A stretch of DNA of 64,000 bases from Alkalinema sp. CACIAM 70d (GTDB lineage: Bacteria > Cyanobacteriota > Cyanobacteriia > Leptolyngbyales > Leptolyngbyaceae), in assembly GCA_002148405.1 (NCBI GenBank), contig MUGG01000146.1, forward strand, positions 1 to 64,000. Reading direction: 5' to 3'. The position numbers were made by a program, and so were the translations under genes. Below, piece after piece: positions 17,775 to 26,640 of this stretch (positions within the stretch are counted from its first letter, which is position 1; the number at the start of each line of letters is the position of its first letter). The notes under the pieces were generated by a model. That model saw only the letters and a program-made list of their open reading frames with translations. It was not told the DNA's origin and ran no database searches.

Positions 17775-18677
17775 ATGGCAATTTTGCTGGAATTTCGGGG
17801 AGAACTAGCGGCTCTAGGGTCGGCGTTAATTTGGTCGATCGCGGCGATCGTCTATACCCATCTCGGTCAACAATTTTCTCCCCTCATCCTCAACTTCACG
17901 AAAGGCTGGCTTGCCCTAACCATGCTGGCTTTGACCCTATTGCCCCAAGTTGCCTCGGGCCACACTCTGCCCCCCTATGCCATCACCTTACTGATGGTGA
18001 GTGGCGCGATGGGCATTGGGCTAGGCGACACAGCCTATTTTGCAGCGCTCAACTGTATCGGGCCCCGTCGTAGTTTACTGATTGCCAGCTTGTCTCCAGG
18101 ACTTACCGCTCTATTATCCTGGCGATTTTTGCAGGAAACGCTTTCTATCACCGCCTGGATCGGCATCCTTTTGACGCTGGGTGGCGTGGTCTGGGTCACT
18201 CTGGAACGCAGCCAACCAGAAGAAATGCGTACCCTTCGGTATCGCCGTGGCGTAGTCATGGCAACCCTGTCGGCCCTCGGGCAGGCGATCGGGGCTGTTC
18301 TCTCCCGTGCAGCATTAGTGAATAGCCCCGTTGACCCGCTGTGGAGTACGCTCCTGCGCTTAAGTGGCGGCACCCTCGTGTTATTCGGATGGATTATAGT
18401 CAAACGGCAGTCCAGAGAAATTCCTAAACCGCTTCATCCCAAACAGGTCTTTGCAACGATCGCCATCACCGCTTTTTTCAGTACTTATATCGGGATTTGG
18501 CTACAACAAATTGCCTTTAAATACACGGCTGCTGGAATTGCGCAAGCGCTGAACAGTACCAGTCCCCTGTTTATCTTACCGTTGGCACTCGCTTTGGGAG
18601 ATCGGTTATCCTTCCGTGCCATCCTAGGAGCCATCACTGCCTGTAGTGGGGTCTGGCTATTGTTTCAAAGCCGATGA
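17775..18677 (+). CDS. EamA (DMT superfamily) transporter
   Basis: The protein has about 300 residues, ten predicted membrane helices and two EamA repeats. The second repeat begins around residue 150 (RRGVVMATLSALGQAIGAVLSRAAL). ATG 17775 directly follows a GTG at 17772, and either could start the gene. DMT transporters export amino acids, metabolites or drugs, and the substrate is unknown. It lies 78 bases after the CrtISO-like gene on the same strand and may share its transcript. Confidence 0.85.
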   Translation: MAILLEFRGELAALGSALIWSIAAIVYTHLGQQFSPLILNFTKGWLALTMLALTLLPQVASGHTLPPYAITLLMVSGAMGIGLGDTAYFAALNCIGPRRSLLIASLSPGLTALLSWRFLQETLSITAWIGILLTLGGVVWVTLERSQPEEMRTLRYRRGVVMATLSALGQAIGAVLSRAALVNSPVDPLWSTLLRLSGGTLVLFGWIIVKRQSREIPKPLHPKQVFATIAITAFFSTYIGIWLQQIAFKYTAAGIAQALNSTSPLFILPLALALGDRLSFRAILGAITACSGVWLLFQSR

Positions 18678-19201
18678 ATGACTGAGCATCGCTGGAAGCG
18701 TGCCAGAGACCTAGCGGAGAGTCATGGCAGGATTAATTTACTTGCACAAAATACAAAAAATGGTAAATTCTATACAATAGGGGAGATGCATAAATCGAGA
18801 ATTTACCCTGAGTTACACCCTTACTCACTTAAACGAGGGATTACCCAACTAAAATTTTGATCGAGGTTTGATTTTGGTCTAGTTAACGAAGTGGCACAGG
18901 GAAAATTATGAACCCTCTCAGAAAGTCTTAGGCTAAGAGCGATTACTTTTCCAGGTATACCACTCTGTGAATTTTCGGAAGCTACACAACCCATAGCGCG
19001 CAAAATTCCGTGTTCATCCTAGGTTTCGATGGTGAGATCTTCTAGAAAATAATGGCTGGGTAGGAAGTCGATCCATTTCATTAACTGAGGATAAAGATGG
19101 TTTCTTGCCAGGAAAACCTACATAGCAAGCCCTAGTTTGCTTAAGTGAGGTTGCCTCTACCAATCAGTTGTCATCCATCCGCACTTCAGGAGACTGTATC
19201 C
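18678..19201. other. Noncoding interval
   Basis: These 524 bases follow the EamA gene. A 60-codon ORF starts directly after its stop but has no ribosome site and no recognisable family, so I treat it as chance. Nothing else is evident. Confidence 0.4.
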
Positions 19202-19471
19202 ATGGAAATGTTGGCCTTTGCTATACTCACTTGCTACTTCCTGGTTATGCCGATCCTCTTCCTTAAATGGCTAGGCTTTTTTATGCAGGATAAGGATATG
19301 TCCAAAACAGATAGGAAACTATCTTGGGCTGTTCTGACCATTGCCACCTTACTCTGGCCTCTGACGTTGCCCCTTGCTTATTTAGAACTTCTCGATAAAG
19401 TGAAGCGCTATGAGCGACGAGCCAAGATGGTAGGTGTATCCTTAAAGACTTTGTCTGACCCAACCTTTTAA
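19202..19471 (+). CDS. Small membrane protein of unknown function
   Basis: The protein has 89 residues and starts at the ATG at 19202. That ATG is preceded by AGGAG at good spacing, whereas the longer ORF from 19145 has no such site. Two hydrophobic segments are seen (about 4-24 and 41-60), separated by a charged loop (MQDKDMSKTDRKLS). A basic C-terminal tail follows (DKVKRYERRAKM). I do not recognise the family. It looks like a conserved cyanobacterial hypothetical. The last codons and stop are part of a 22-bp tandem duplication, and a terminator follows. Confidence 0.6.
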   Translation: MEMLAFAILTCYFLVMPILFLKWLGFFMQDKDMSKTDRKLSWAVLTIATLLWPLTLPLAYLELLDKVKRYERRAKMVGVSLKTLSDPTF

Positions 19472-19494
19472 TTTGTTTGACCCAACCTTTTAAA
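19451..19494. repeat. 22-bp tandem duplication across a stop codon
   Basis: Two copies with one mismatch each way lie at 19451-19472 and 19473-19494. The shared core is TGACCCAACCTTTTAA. The first copy contains the stop codon of the 89-residue membrane protein gene. Confidence 0.85.
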
Positions 19495-19524
19495 AGAATA
19501 AGTCTAGTTTCCATAACAGAACTG

Positions 19525-19555
19525 AGAGCGTGTCCAGCAAAAGGTGACACGCTCT
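19525..19555 (+). terminator. Rho-independent terminator
   Basis: A 10-bp stem AGAGCGTGTC / GACACGCTCT with an 11-base loop is followed by TAGTTTCATTT. It lies 54 bases after the small membrane protein gene. Confidence 0.7.
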
Positions 19556-20085
19556 TAGTTTCATTTGGTCGTGAGAGATTCGTTGGTTGAATCTATATTT
19601 ATTTAGCCAACGTAACAATAGTTTTAGCCAGCGTAGCAATAGTTAGTAAGCAGAAATAACTAGCAACATTTTCACTTCACTTCACAACAGGGACAAAGGA
19701 GTACGAAGCCCATCGTTTATGCGAACTTAAGTTATACTAATCAACGGTAGTTAACTCTTATTCTCCGAGAGTACAATTTATTTTTTGTTGTACAAATAGC
19801 AGATTTTGAAATCTGGACTGTCCTAAAGTGACAGGTACTGTTGGGTGTGCTGTGGAGTGTACGTCTTAAGTTGGGAGTCATAACTGATGCGCAGTTAATG
19901 GCTCTTAGTCAAAATAGATTGATTCGGAATAGTTTGAGTTGGTATTGATTTGACTTCTAGGTTGATCTGCGATCGAATTGATTTGACTCTCAGAAAATGT
20001 AGGTCGTTGTTGAATTTGTAGTAGATATTGTCAAGACTAGCGATTGAAGCTAGTTTGCTATGTGGGTAGCCTAATTTGAGTTGGG
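19556..20085. other. Noncoding leader region upstream of riboswitch
   Basis: About 530 bases of A/T-rich DNA run between the terminator and the riboswitch. It holds a 21-bp near-perfect tandem duplication (19602-19643, TTTAGCCA-CGTA-CAATAGT). It should also contain the promoter of the riboswitch transcript. No ORF is supported. Confidence 0.45.
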
Positions 20086-20213
20086 TTCATGGTGAATTCT
20101 CCATTGAAAACGACTCAGAACGGAGGAACCATCTATCCTTGGGGCTAATTCCAAGTTTCTTGGAAGAGACATCTTCCCGTCTTAGCCCGTCAGCTAACTC
20201 CGTCGGCCATGGG
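20086..20213 (+). promoter_or_regulatory. ydaO-type cyclic di-AMP riboswitch
   Basis: The conserved ydaO/yuaA aptamer is clear. ACGGAGGAACC (20120-20130) and TTGGGGCTAAT (20139-20149) are on the 5' side, and CCCGTCAGCTAACTCCG (20186-20202) is on the 3' side, nearly identical to the Bacillus ydaO consensus as I recall it. Pairings that fit: P1 TTCATGG/CCATGGG (20086-20092 with 20207-20213, G-T wobbles), ACGGAG (20120-20125) with CTCCGT (20198-20203), GGGCTAA (20142-20148) with TTAGCCC (20182-20188), and a local CCAAG/CTTGG hairpin (20151-20163). It precedes the universal-stress-like gene by about 70 bases. ydaO riboswitches usually turn genes off when c-di-AMP is high. Confidence 0.92.
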
Positions 20214-20242
20214 AGGAGTACTCAGGACTCATCTTTCGACCC

Positions 20243-20275
20243 ACCTCTCATTAAGTTGGAATATTTCAGAGAGGT
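20243..20275 (+). promoter_or_regulatory. Candidate expression platform hiding the ribosome site
   Basis: ACCTCTC (20243-20249) can pair perfectly with GAGAGGT (20269-20275). The latter contains the likely Shine-Dalgarno sequence, 7 bases before the GTG start at 20283. This suggests translational control by the upstream riboswitch. It is an inference from pairing only. Confidence 0.5.
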
Positions 20276-20282
20276 CTAAGCT

Positions 20283-20954
20283 GTGAATATTTTGTCGATG
20301 CTCGCTCGCCTTCAAGGAACTTTGACACAAACGGATGTAGAGCAGATGATTTTGCTGTCATCCGATCGTCGATCCAGTCTTGAGGGAAGAGATATTAACT
20401 TGGTAGTTGGTTATTCCAACTCTCCCAAGAGTCAGGCTGCGCTTGACCTGACACTTTGGATTGCCCATCAAACACGATTGGCCACGAGCCAATTGGTCAC
20501 TGTTCAAGTTGTCTATGTGGTTGAGGACGCGCCGACTCCCAATCTAGTTGGGGCTACTGACTGGCGCACCATTAGTCGGGCCGATATCAAGCGTAGTCAA
20601 ATCCTACGCACCTCGGAAGCGGCTATCCGCGAGACTCGTTCTAGGGAGCAATCATCCAGGCAGCGCAGTAGCAATGTTGCTGTCCTAGAAGCTCCAATCG
20701 ATCGTGTCCATCAATTTGAGCAGGCCGATCACATTCTTTGGCAAGCTCGATGCCTTGCCGATGAGTGGCGTGGCTCTCTTAAAACCCACCTACGCTTTGG
20801 CCAAGTGGCTCAGGAGCTACGTCATGTGGTCAGTGAAGAAGAGGCAGCCCTGCTGATTGTGGGGTGTCAATCAACGAAAGCACCACTCATTCGACAACTC
20901 GGTTCCCATTTTCCTTGTCCTGTTTTAGGCGTTCCTGACCTTCAGAACGACTAG
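20283..20954 (+). CDS. Universal-stress-like protein under riboswitch control
   Basis: The protein has 223 residues from a GTG start with a GAGAGG ribosome site. Residues 35-100 (NLVVGYSNSPKSQAALDLTLWIA) look like the first strand-helix of a UspA alpha/beta fold. The C-terminal segment LLIVGCQSTKAPLIRQLGSHFPCPVLGVP resembles the end of UspA proteins. The typical ATP motif GxxGxxxxxxxxGS is only partly preserved. A central basic stretch (about 105-140) is unlike classical Usp. The role is unknown. Control by a c-di-AMP riboswitch points to osmotic, potassium or day-night signalling. Confidence 0.65.
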   Translation: MNILSMLARLQGTLTQTDVEQMILLSSDRRSSLEGRDINLVVGYSNSPKSQAALDLTLWIAHQTRLATSQLVTVQVVYVVEDAPTPNLVGATDWRTISRADIKRSQILRTSEAAIRETRSREQSSRQRSSNVAVLEAPIDRVHQFEQADHILWQARCLADEWRGSLKTHLRFGQVAQELRHVVSEEEAALLIVGCQSTKAPLIRQLGSHFPCPVLGVPDLQND

Positions 20955-21097
20955 TGAGCTCGTTGGCTAGCCCGTCAATCTTAGCTAGCCAGCCAGCTAA
21001 TCGGTCAGATCGTGAGCATACAAGCGGCCTAAACAAAGTGCTGGGGAAGATTATCCGGCCATCGGGCTAGATTGGCAAAATTCCCCACGCATCTGCT

Positions 21098-23248
21098 CTA
21101 CATCTGCTGCATAACTCTGGGCAGTAAAGTGGCGGGAAGTTTAGACATTGCCATGTTTTGTCCAGGTAATCCAAATTGTTCATGGTAGGTTCGCACCACT
21201 TGAACAATGCCATCCAAAGCAGCTTCTTGGAGATCAACATTACTTTGCCATCCTGTCCATGCCTGGAGGTGATGGTGTAGCGCAGCTGACAAATACTCCG
21301 ATCGAGCCGTAGCTTCCAAAGGCGCACGGTACTGGGTCACAGCCTGATGATAGGCCGATGCCAAGTTGTGATGGGTGGCCCAGGGATCAAAATTAAGGGT
21401 GCTTCCACTGGATTGCTTCAGAATATCCACCATATCCAACGCTGCTAAGTAAGCAACGATTGCATCTTGGAGATAGGTCACAATATGATCTGGATGAGTG
21501 GCTGGATCGTTGGCTAGATGCCAGTAGGCCGTACCCAGGTTATTTTGGGTCGCAGCATAGCCATTGGGCGCTGCATCCGGCGTGCGATAGAGCAAGGCAA
21601 CTCGATAGGCCGAGATTGCTGACTGCAGAAGATTTTGGGACGTTTGCTCGATCGTAGAGGTAAGGTTTTCGCATTGCGACAAATTCCAGTAAGCCGTGCC
21701 TAGGTTATTCTGAATCATGGCATAGGGCAAAGGCTGGTGTTCTGGATCGTAAAACGGCAAAGCTGCACTGTAGGCAGCAATGGCCTGCTGAAGGTTCACA
21801 ATGGGTTGCTGATATTGGGCCAAACTCCAGTAGGTGGTTCCTAAGTTATTTTGAATCGCAGCATAGCGTTGGGGATCCTGTTCTGCGGTGCGATGCTGGA
21901 TAGCCTTCATATAGGCCGAGATCGATCGCTGTAGGTTTTCAGCAGGATCAAGGTGTTGCGCTAAGTCACCGTAGGCTGCACCCAGGTTATTTTGCACCAT
22001 GGCATAGTGCAAGGGAACCTCTGCTGAGTTGATTAGAGCGATCGCGGCTTCATAGGTCTGGATGGCTTGAGCTAAGGCTGCTGACTGCTCCGGAGAAGAT
22101 GGAGTCGATCGACTCAGGAGCCAGTAGAGATTAGCTTGATCATTCAAGACTTCTGAGCAAGTCTCCGGCGCATCCGACAAGTATTGTAAAGCCTGCCCAT
22201 AGGCTTGAATCCCTAGGGTGAAATTCTCTGAAACAGGATTTTGGTCTGATTGATCGCGATACCAATCGCCCAAATGACGATAGGCTGCGGCTAGCTCCGT
22301 AGGCCGCAATGGCTGTTGGTGCTGTAAATACTCAATCTGACGAATCCAACAGGTGGGTTGCAACGTGTTTTCTTCCGGAGAAAGGGATTCAACCACTGCC
22401 TCCTGCGGGATCTCGGTCGTTACGCCAAGGGCTGTTTCAGTGACTGTTGCTTCACAATCTGTTTCAACCCCTTGGACAACCGCAGCTAGCACATAATCCG
22501 CTAAATCATTTTCCGCTGAAGTGAGCGAAGTCATTGCAGAGGAGGGCGGGGGAAGAACCGCAGCGCGGTGGGTGACCAGAGTAGCGGGCGGGGGAAAGGC
22601 CACCGTATCCACGGGGGAACTGACATCCGTTAACTGCGGAAATGGATCGCCTTCAAATTCGAAGGTTCCTGTATGCCACCGCCAAAATTCTGGAGCTGAT
22701 TGTTGAATCGATCGCAACCAAGGACGGGACACCCACAGGACTAAACTCCAGGGAGTTTCACCATAGCCACGCCCAAAGGCTCGGAGATGATTCAAAAAAG
22801 CGCGCTGGAGGTGAGCAGGTTGTCGCGTTAACTTTTCAATGCCCAAAATTTGAAAGACTGGATGAACCGGCTTGGTGGGTTGGTGCAGCAGCCACTGGGC
22901 AATTTGACCCCTTAGGTCAGGATGGGCTGTTTTGAGATTCAACCGAATGAAGGAAATGGGTTCGATGGGAACCGCCCAGGAGTCTTCTGGAAAAGCAGCA
23001 GAGCCTTCAACGGGTGCAGAAACACAGACCCAATGGCTGGCTTCATGACGCACCTCTTGTTCTAAAAGGAGAGAAATTCGATCGCGCAAGGTCATGTCAT
23101 CGCAAACCGCGACTAACAGTTGGCGACGCAAACGTAACCCTAACGTCATCCGAAGACGCGCATAGACCTGTCGATTGCGGCTGGATAGAGAGTGAGCAAT
23201 CTCAGTCACAGAAGGATCAGAATGGGGTGGGCGGTCAGCGAGTAGCAT
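21098..23248 (-). CDS. Large TPR protein with uncharacterised N-terminal domain
   Basis: The protein has 716 residues. Residues 1-220 form an alpha/beta domain (LLVAVCDDMTLRDRISLLLEQEV..., LVLWVSRPWLRSI). It looks like a P-loop-derived or STAND-like region but shows no Walker A motif. A Pro/Ala-rich linker occupies about 220-300. From about residue 320 to 690 there are eight or more TPR units with a repeating pattern of NNLG-AY--LA and AI-AY--AL. Such repeats resemble those of TPR_12/CHAT-associated proteins. No CHAT or kinase domain is fused here. The partner is unknown. Confidence 0.75.
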   Translation of the reverse strand: MLLADRPPHSDPSVTEIAHSLSSRNRQVYARLRMTLGLRLRRQLLVAVCDDMTLRDRISLLLEQEVRHEASHWVCVSAPVEGSAAFPEDSWAVPIEPISFIRLNLKTAHPDLRGQIAQWLLHQPTKPVHPVFQILGIEKLTRQPAHLQRAFLNHLRAFGRGYGETPWSLVLWVSRPWLRSIQQSAPEFWRWHTGTFEFEGDPFPQLTDVSSPVDTVAFPPPATLVTHRAAVLPPPSSAMTSLTSAENDLADYVLAAVVQGVETDCEATVTETALGVTTEIPQEAVVESLSPEENTLQPTCWIRQIEYLQHQQPLRPTELAAAYRHLGDWYRDQSDQNPVSENFTLGIQAYGQALQYLSDAPETCSEVLNDQANLYWLLSRSTPSSPEQSAALAQAIQTYEAAIALINSAEVPLHYAMVQNNLGAAYGDLAQHLDPAENLQRSISAYMKAIQHRTAEQDPQRYAAIQNNLGTTYWSLAQYQQPIVNLQQAIAAYSAALPFYDPEHQPLPYAMIQNNLGTAYWNLSQCENLTSTIEQTSQNLLQSAISAYRVALLYRTPDAAPNGYAATQNNLGTAYWHLANDPATHPDHIVTYLQDAIVAYLAALDMVDILKQSSGSTLNFDPWATHHNLASAYHQAVTQYRAPLEATARSEYLSAALHHHLQAWTGWQSNVDLQEAALDGIVQVVRTYHEQFGLPGQNMAMSKLPATLLPRVMQQM

Positions 23249-23563
23249 TCAAGATAACCTAAGAGTGAAGCGATCGATCCATTTTGGAGGCAGGATACTC
23301 TATAGTTCAGAGATCCCAATGGATTCTCAGGATGAAACTTTGCCCTCACGCCACAAACTGCTTCTATAAAAAACAGGCTCCTGATCTTAATCTAGGACGT
23401 CTATCGAATACGTCTAGCAAGCATCAGGAACCTGGTTAACTTTAGCCACACAAAGCTTTAGCCACACGAAGTACATAGAGGATGGGGGTAGGCAATGGGG
23501 TCGCGGATACACTGCACTGGATGTTCTAAAGCAAGTGCGGCCCAATCTGTACCTTAAGAAAAT
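23249..23563. other. Noncoding interval with 16-bp duplication
   Basis: Downstream of psb34 and upstream of the TPR gene. It contains CTTTAGCCACAC-AAG twice in tandem (23440-23455 and 23456-23471, one mismatch). No gene is seen. Confidence 0.45.
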
Positions 23564-23597
23564 AATATTTAGGACACGATAATGTTTAAGACACGAT
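23564..23597. repeat. 17-bp tandem duplication across the psb34 stop codon
   Basis: AATATTTAGGACACGAT (23564-23580) and AATGTTTAAGACACGAT (23581-23597) are adjacent near-identical copies. The second contains the psb34 stop codon. Confidence 0.8.
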
Positions 23598-23756
23598 CGC
23601 TGCGACGGCAATCAACCCACCCACAAGCACTGCTGTACCAATCCCAAAGATGAGGTAGGTTCGTTTTTGGCTAGCCGTCATCGGATCAGCTTGATACATT
23701 TTTGGCTCACGCGCAAAGTTATTTAAACGTCCGTCATCATCCTTAACGTAAGGCAT
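23586..23756 (-). CDS. psb34: Psb34 / Ssl1498-family light-harvesting-like protein
   Basis: This 56-residue gene is too short for most ORF filters. The N-terminal soluble part (MPYVKDDDGRLNNFAREP, then YQADP) and the single C-terminal membrane helix (YLIFGIGTAVLVGGLIAV) match the Ssl1498 family, now called Psb34. Psb34 attaches to CP47 in photosystem II assembly intermediates. It is thought to compete with high-light-inducible proteins when the RC47 module is converted. The gene is alone between thiG and the TPR gene. Confidence 0.88.
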   Translation of the reverse strand: MPYVKDDDGRLNNFAREPKMYQADPMTASQKRTYLIFGIGTAVLVGGLIAVAAIVS

Positions 23757-23981
23757 GCATTATCCTCAATCTTTCGGTCAACTGTAACAAGTTGTTGGTA
23801 ATCGCCTGCGAAGATCGTTGCAAAACTCAGCAGTTCTTTATAGAAGTTTAGAAACCTTTGTCAATCTTCAAGGTTAAACCTCTACAAAAAATTGTCTTTG
23901 CAGGATAACAGCCCATCCTCTGAACTGTCCAACTTAAATTGCTCCCCTAGGAGAGAAATGACTGACCCGGTAGTCATGCCT

Positions 23982-24821
23982 TTAACCTGTGATGGTTCCG
24001 GTGAGGGGGGAGCTTGCGCTGGCATAGGCTTTCACAGGAATCCGACCGGCTTGGTAAGCCAGCCGTCCCGCCCGCGCGGCCAATCCCATCGCCGTGGCCA
24101 TTGCTGCTGGATTGGCGGCCTGGGCGATCGCAGTGTTGATCAACAGGGCTGAGGCTCCCAGTTCCATCGCCTGGGCAGCTTCACTGGGCGTTCCGATACC
24201 TGCATCAACAACCACAGGAACCTTCGCAGTCTCAATAATGATTTGGATGTTAGCAAGGTTCCGAATGCCTTGGCCTGAACCGATCGGAGAACCCAAGGGC
24301 ATCACCGTAGCACAGCCAACTTCTTCCAAACGTTTGGCAAGCAACGGATCTGCGTTGATGTAGGGCAGAACTGCAAACCCTTCTTTGACCAATTGTTCCG
24401 CTGCTTGCAGGGTTCCGATCGGGTCAGGTAACAGGTATTTCGCGTCGGGGATCACTTCCAGTTTGACAAAGTTATTATCCTCCTGGCCCAGTAATTTTGC
24501 CATTTCCCGTCCCAAACGGGCCACCCGAATGGCCTCTTCCGCCGTTTGGCAGCCTGCAGTATTGGGCAACATCCAGATTTTGCGCCAGTCGATCGCGTCC
24601 GCTAGTCCTTCGTGACCGGGTGCATTGGTTTGGACGCGGCGAACTGCCACCGTTACGATTTCGCAACCACTCGCGGCAATACTGGCTCGCATTTCCTCAA
24701 AATTGCGGTATTTTCCCGTTCCAGTCATCAAGCGGGAGCGAAAGGTACGACCCGCGATCGTCAAACAATCTTCCGTTAGCGTCCCTTCTGTCGATGCAAT
24801 GGGCTGATCTAAAGTCTGCAT
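23982..24821 (-). CDS. thiG: Thiazole synthase ThiG
   Basis: ThiG assembles the thiazole phosphate moiety of thiamine from DXP, dehydroglycine and the sulfur carried on ThiS. The 279-residue TIM barrel has the Schiff-base lysine (K120, FVKLEVIPD) and the phosphate loops MPLGSPIGSGQG and DAGIGTPSEAAQAMELG. In cyanobacteria dehydroglycine comes from ThiO, encoded nearby at 25573-26640 but with an unrelated gene in between. Many cyanobacteria fuse the two, whereas here they are separate. Confidence 0.97.
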   Translation of the reverse strand: MQTLDQPIASTEGTLTEDCLTIAGRTFRSRLMTGTGKYRNFEEMRASIAASGCEIVTVAVRRVQTNAPGHEGLADAIDWRKIWMLPNTAGCQTAEEAIRVARLGREMAKLLGQEDNNFVKLEVIPDAKYLLPDPIGTLQAAEQLVKEGFAVLPYINADPLLAKRLEEVGCATVMPLGSPIGSGQGIRNLANIQIIIETAKVPVVVDAGIGTPSEAAQAMELGASALLINTAIAQAANPAAMATAMGLAARAGRLAYQAGRIPVKAYASASSPLTGTITG

Positions 24822-25057
24822 AGCCTCTGCCTCAATTCAAAATATCTCAAGTCCTTAGGGAAACCCAGGAATCTGATCATACTGCTGTGGCTTAAACGAT
24901 CGGGGCTTTAAACTAGAGTTTTCTAAGATTTGCAGAAGTTCCACTGAACTGCAGTCTCAAAATTGCACCCTTCAAAATCGCGCCATTCAATTACTGGAAC
25001 AGATAAACACGATCGAGTTGATATGACATTCCCCGTTGCGTTAGCTTCAAGTCTACG

Positions 25058-25627
25058 GTGAACGCTGTGATTGAAACATCTCGCCTAATTCTGCGGCCCT
25101 TGACAGAAGACGATTTCATTCCGCTTTGTGTACTGTTTGCCGATCCAGCCGTGATGCAGTATATCGGGAATGGGCAGCCCCGATCACCCCAAGCTACCGC
25201 CAACTATCTGCAATGGGTGATGGCTCATCAACAGCAATATGGCTTTAGCCTATGGTCAGTAGTTCGCAAATCCGACGATCGTTGGATTGGGCAATGTGGC
25301 CTATGGCATCTAGAGCACACTCAGGAAATCGGGACTGAAAAAATCGAGCTCGAGGAAATCGAATTGGGCTATAAATTCATGCAGGATTGTTGGGGCCAGG
25401 GATACGCCACGGAAGCTAGTGTAGCGGCCTTGGACTATGGCTTTACAACGTTAGACCTAGACCGCATTTGCGCGATCGCCCAACCGAACAATTGGGCCTC
25501 CCAACGAGTGATGCAAAAGGTGGGGATGCATTACGAGAAAACGGGGCAATTCTACGGTCAAACCTGTGTGTACTACGCAGTGAATCGCGACCAATGGAAG
25601 GCGTTTAATACAGCATCAGCTTCTTGA
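25058..25627 (+). CDS. GNAT family N-acetyltransferase (RimJ/RimL type)
   Basis: The 189-residue protein starts at a GTG. The first strand ETSRLILRPLTEDDF is typical of RimJ/RimL-like acetyltransferases. The acetyl-CoA loop is seen as DCWGQGYATEA, followed by ALDYGF and ICAIAQPNNWASQRVMQKVGM. It may acetylate a protein N terminus or a small amine. The substrate is not predictable. Its 3' end overlaps that of the convergent thiO by 55 bases. Confidence 0.88.
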   Translation: MNAVIETSRLILRPLTEDDFIPLCVLFADPAVMQYIGNGQPRSPQATANYLQWVMAHQQQYGFSLWSVVRKSDDRWIGQCGLWHLEHTQEIGTEKIELEEIELGYKFMQDCWGQGYATEASVAALDYGFTTLDLDRICAIAQPNNWASQRVMQKVGMHYEKTGQFYGQTCVYYAVNRDQWKAFNTASAS

Positions 25628-26640
25628 CGCAGCACCCAATTTGCAATGATTTGGCCAGTAATCGGCGTCAGCAAAATGCCATTGCGATAATGGCCGGTCG
25701 CCAACGTTAGATTTTCATAGGCACTGGTTCCTAAGAGGGGCCACTCATCTGGTGTCGCAGGACGGAAACCATACCAAAACTCCTCGATCGTATAATTAGC
25801 GATCGCTGGCACGAGTCGAGTCGCCCGCCGCATCAACTGCTGCATCCCCGCAGGGGTGTTCCCCGGCAGAAAACCCACATTTTCGCTGGTGGCCCCAATG
25901 ACAATGCGACCATCCTGACGCGGCACAATGTAACTTTCGGAACCAAATAATACCGTTTGTAAGGGTAATTGCGTGGGATCAGGCACCCGTACCGCCATCA
26001 TTTGCCCTTTGCGCGGCACCACCGGAATCGGCAGCAAGTCCTGACTCCAGGATCCCGTTGCCAAAATATAATGCGCTGCTTGATAATCACCATCACTGGT
26101 GCGTAGATGAGTAACTCGATCGGCTTGACGCACAATCTCTTGCACCGTTACCCCTGAGTCAATGGTCACGCCCAATTCCTGAACCGCCAACCATAGCGAT
26201 CGGGCTAACTTTCGGCTATCCACTTGGGCATCTTCTGGAAACCACCAACCACCGATTACTTCATCACTTAAGTTTGGTTGCTGTTGATGAATGGCAGTTG
26301 CCGTTTGCCATTGAGTCACTGCATGGGGAAAATCTGCTTGGCAATAAGCCGGAGCCATAATACCGCAGGCCCAGTAATCTGTCGTCTGCCCAGAAATGGA
26401 TTCCAACTTTTGGATCCATTCAGGATACAGATCACGACTCCGGATGCAAAGCTCTCGCATCGCTCCGGGGGGAATTCCCTCCGCCTGGGGCGCTAACATT
26501 CCTGCCGCTGCTTGACTAGCCGCTTCTTCAAATTGACGACAGAGAACCGCAACCGAAGCTCCTTGAAGCTTGAGTTCCAGCGCGATCGCGAGGCCAATGA
26601 CACCGCCACCTAGAATCAAAATATCTGCTGTCGTTTTCAT
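25573..26640 (-). CDS. thiO: Glycine oxidase ThiO
   Basis: ThiO oxidises glycine to iminoacetate (dehydroglycine) with FAD, feeding ThiG. The 355-residue protein starts at ATG 26640 (MKTTADILILGGGVIGLAI). The FAD motif GGGVIG lies near the N terminus, and the DAO-family segments VPRKGQMMAVR and FWYGFRPATPDEWPLLG, then GHYRNGILLTP, are visible. A longer ORF start upstream adds a hydrophobic stretch that homologs lack. It is tail-to-tail with the GNAT gene. Confidence 0.92.
   Translation of the reverse strand: MKTTADILILGGGVIGLAIALELKLQGASVAVLCRQFEEAASQAAAGMLAPQAEGIPPGAMRELCIRSRDLYPEWIQKLESISGQTTDYWACGIMAPAYCQADFPHAVTQWQTATAIHQQQPNLSDEVIGGWWFPEDAQVDSRKLARSLWLAVQELGVTIDSGVTVQEIVRQADRVTHLRTSDGDYQAAHYILATGSWSQDLLPIPVVPRKGQMMAVRVPDPTQLPLQTVLFGSESYIVPRQDGRIVIGATSENVGFLPGNTPAGMQQLMRRATRLVPAIANYTIEEFWYGFRPATPDEWPLLGTSAYENLTLATGHYRNGILLTPITGQIIANWVLRQEADAVLNAFHWSRFTA

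Noticed and set aside
18678..18860. 60-codon ORF directly after the EamA gene
   Set aside because: No ribosome site, no recognisable family, and low-complexity composition; likely chance.
24822..25057. TPP riboswitch expected before thiG
   Set aside because: No CUGAGA/ACCUGA-type conserved blocks in the leader.
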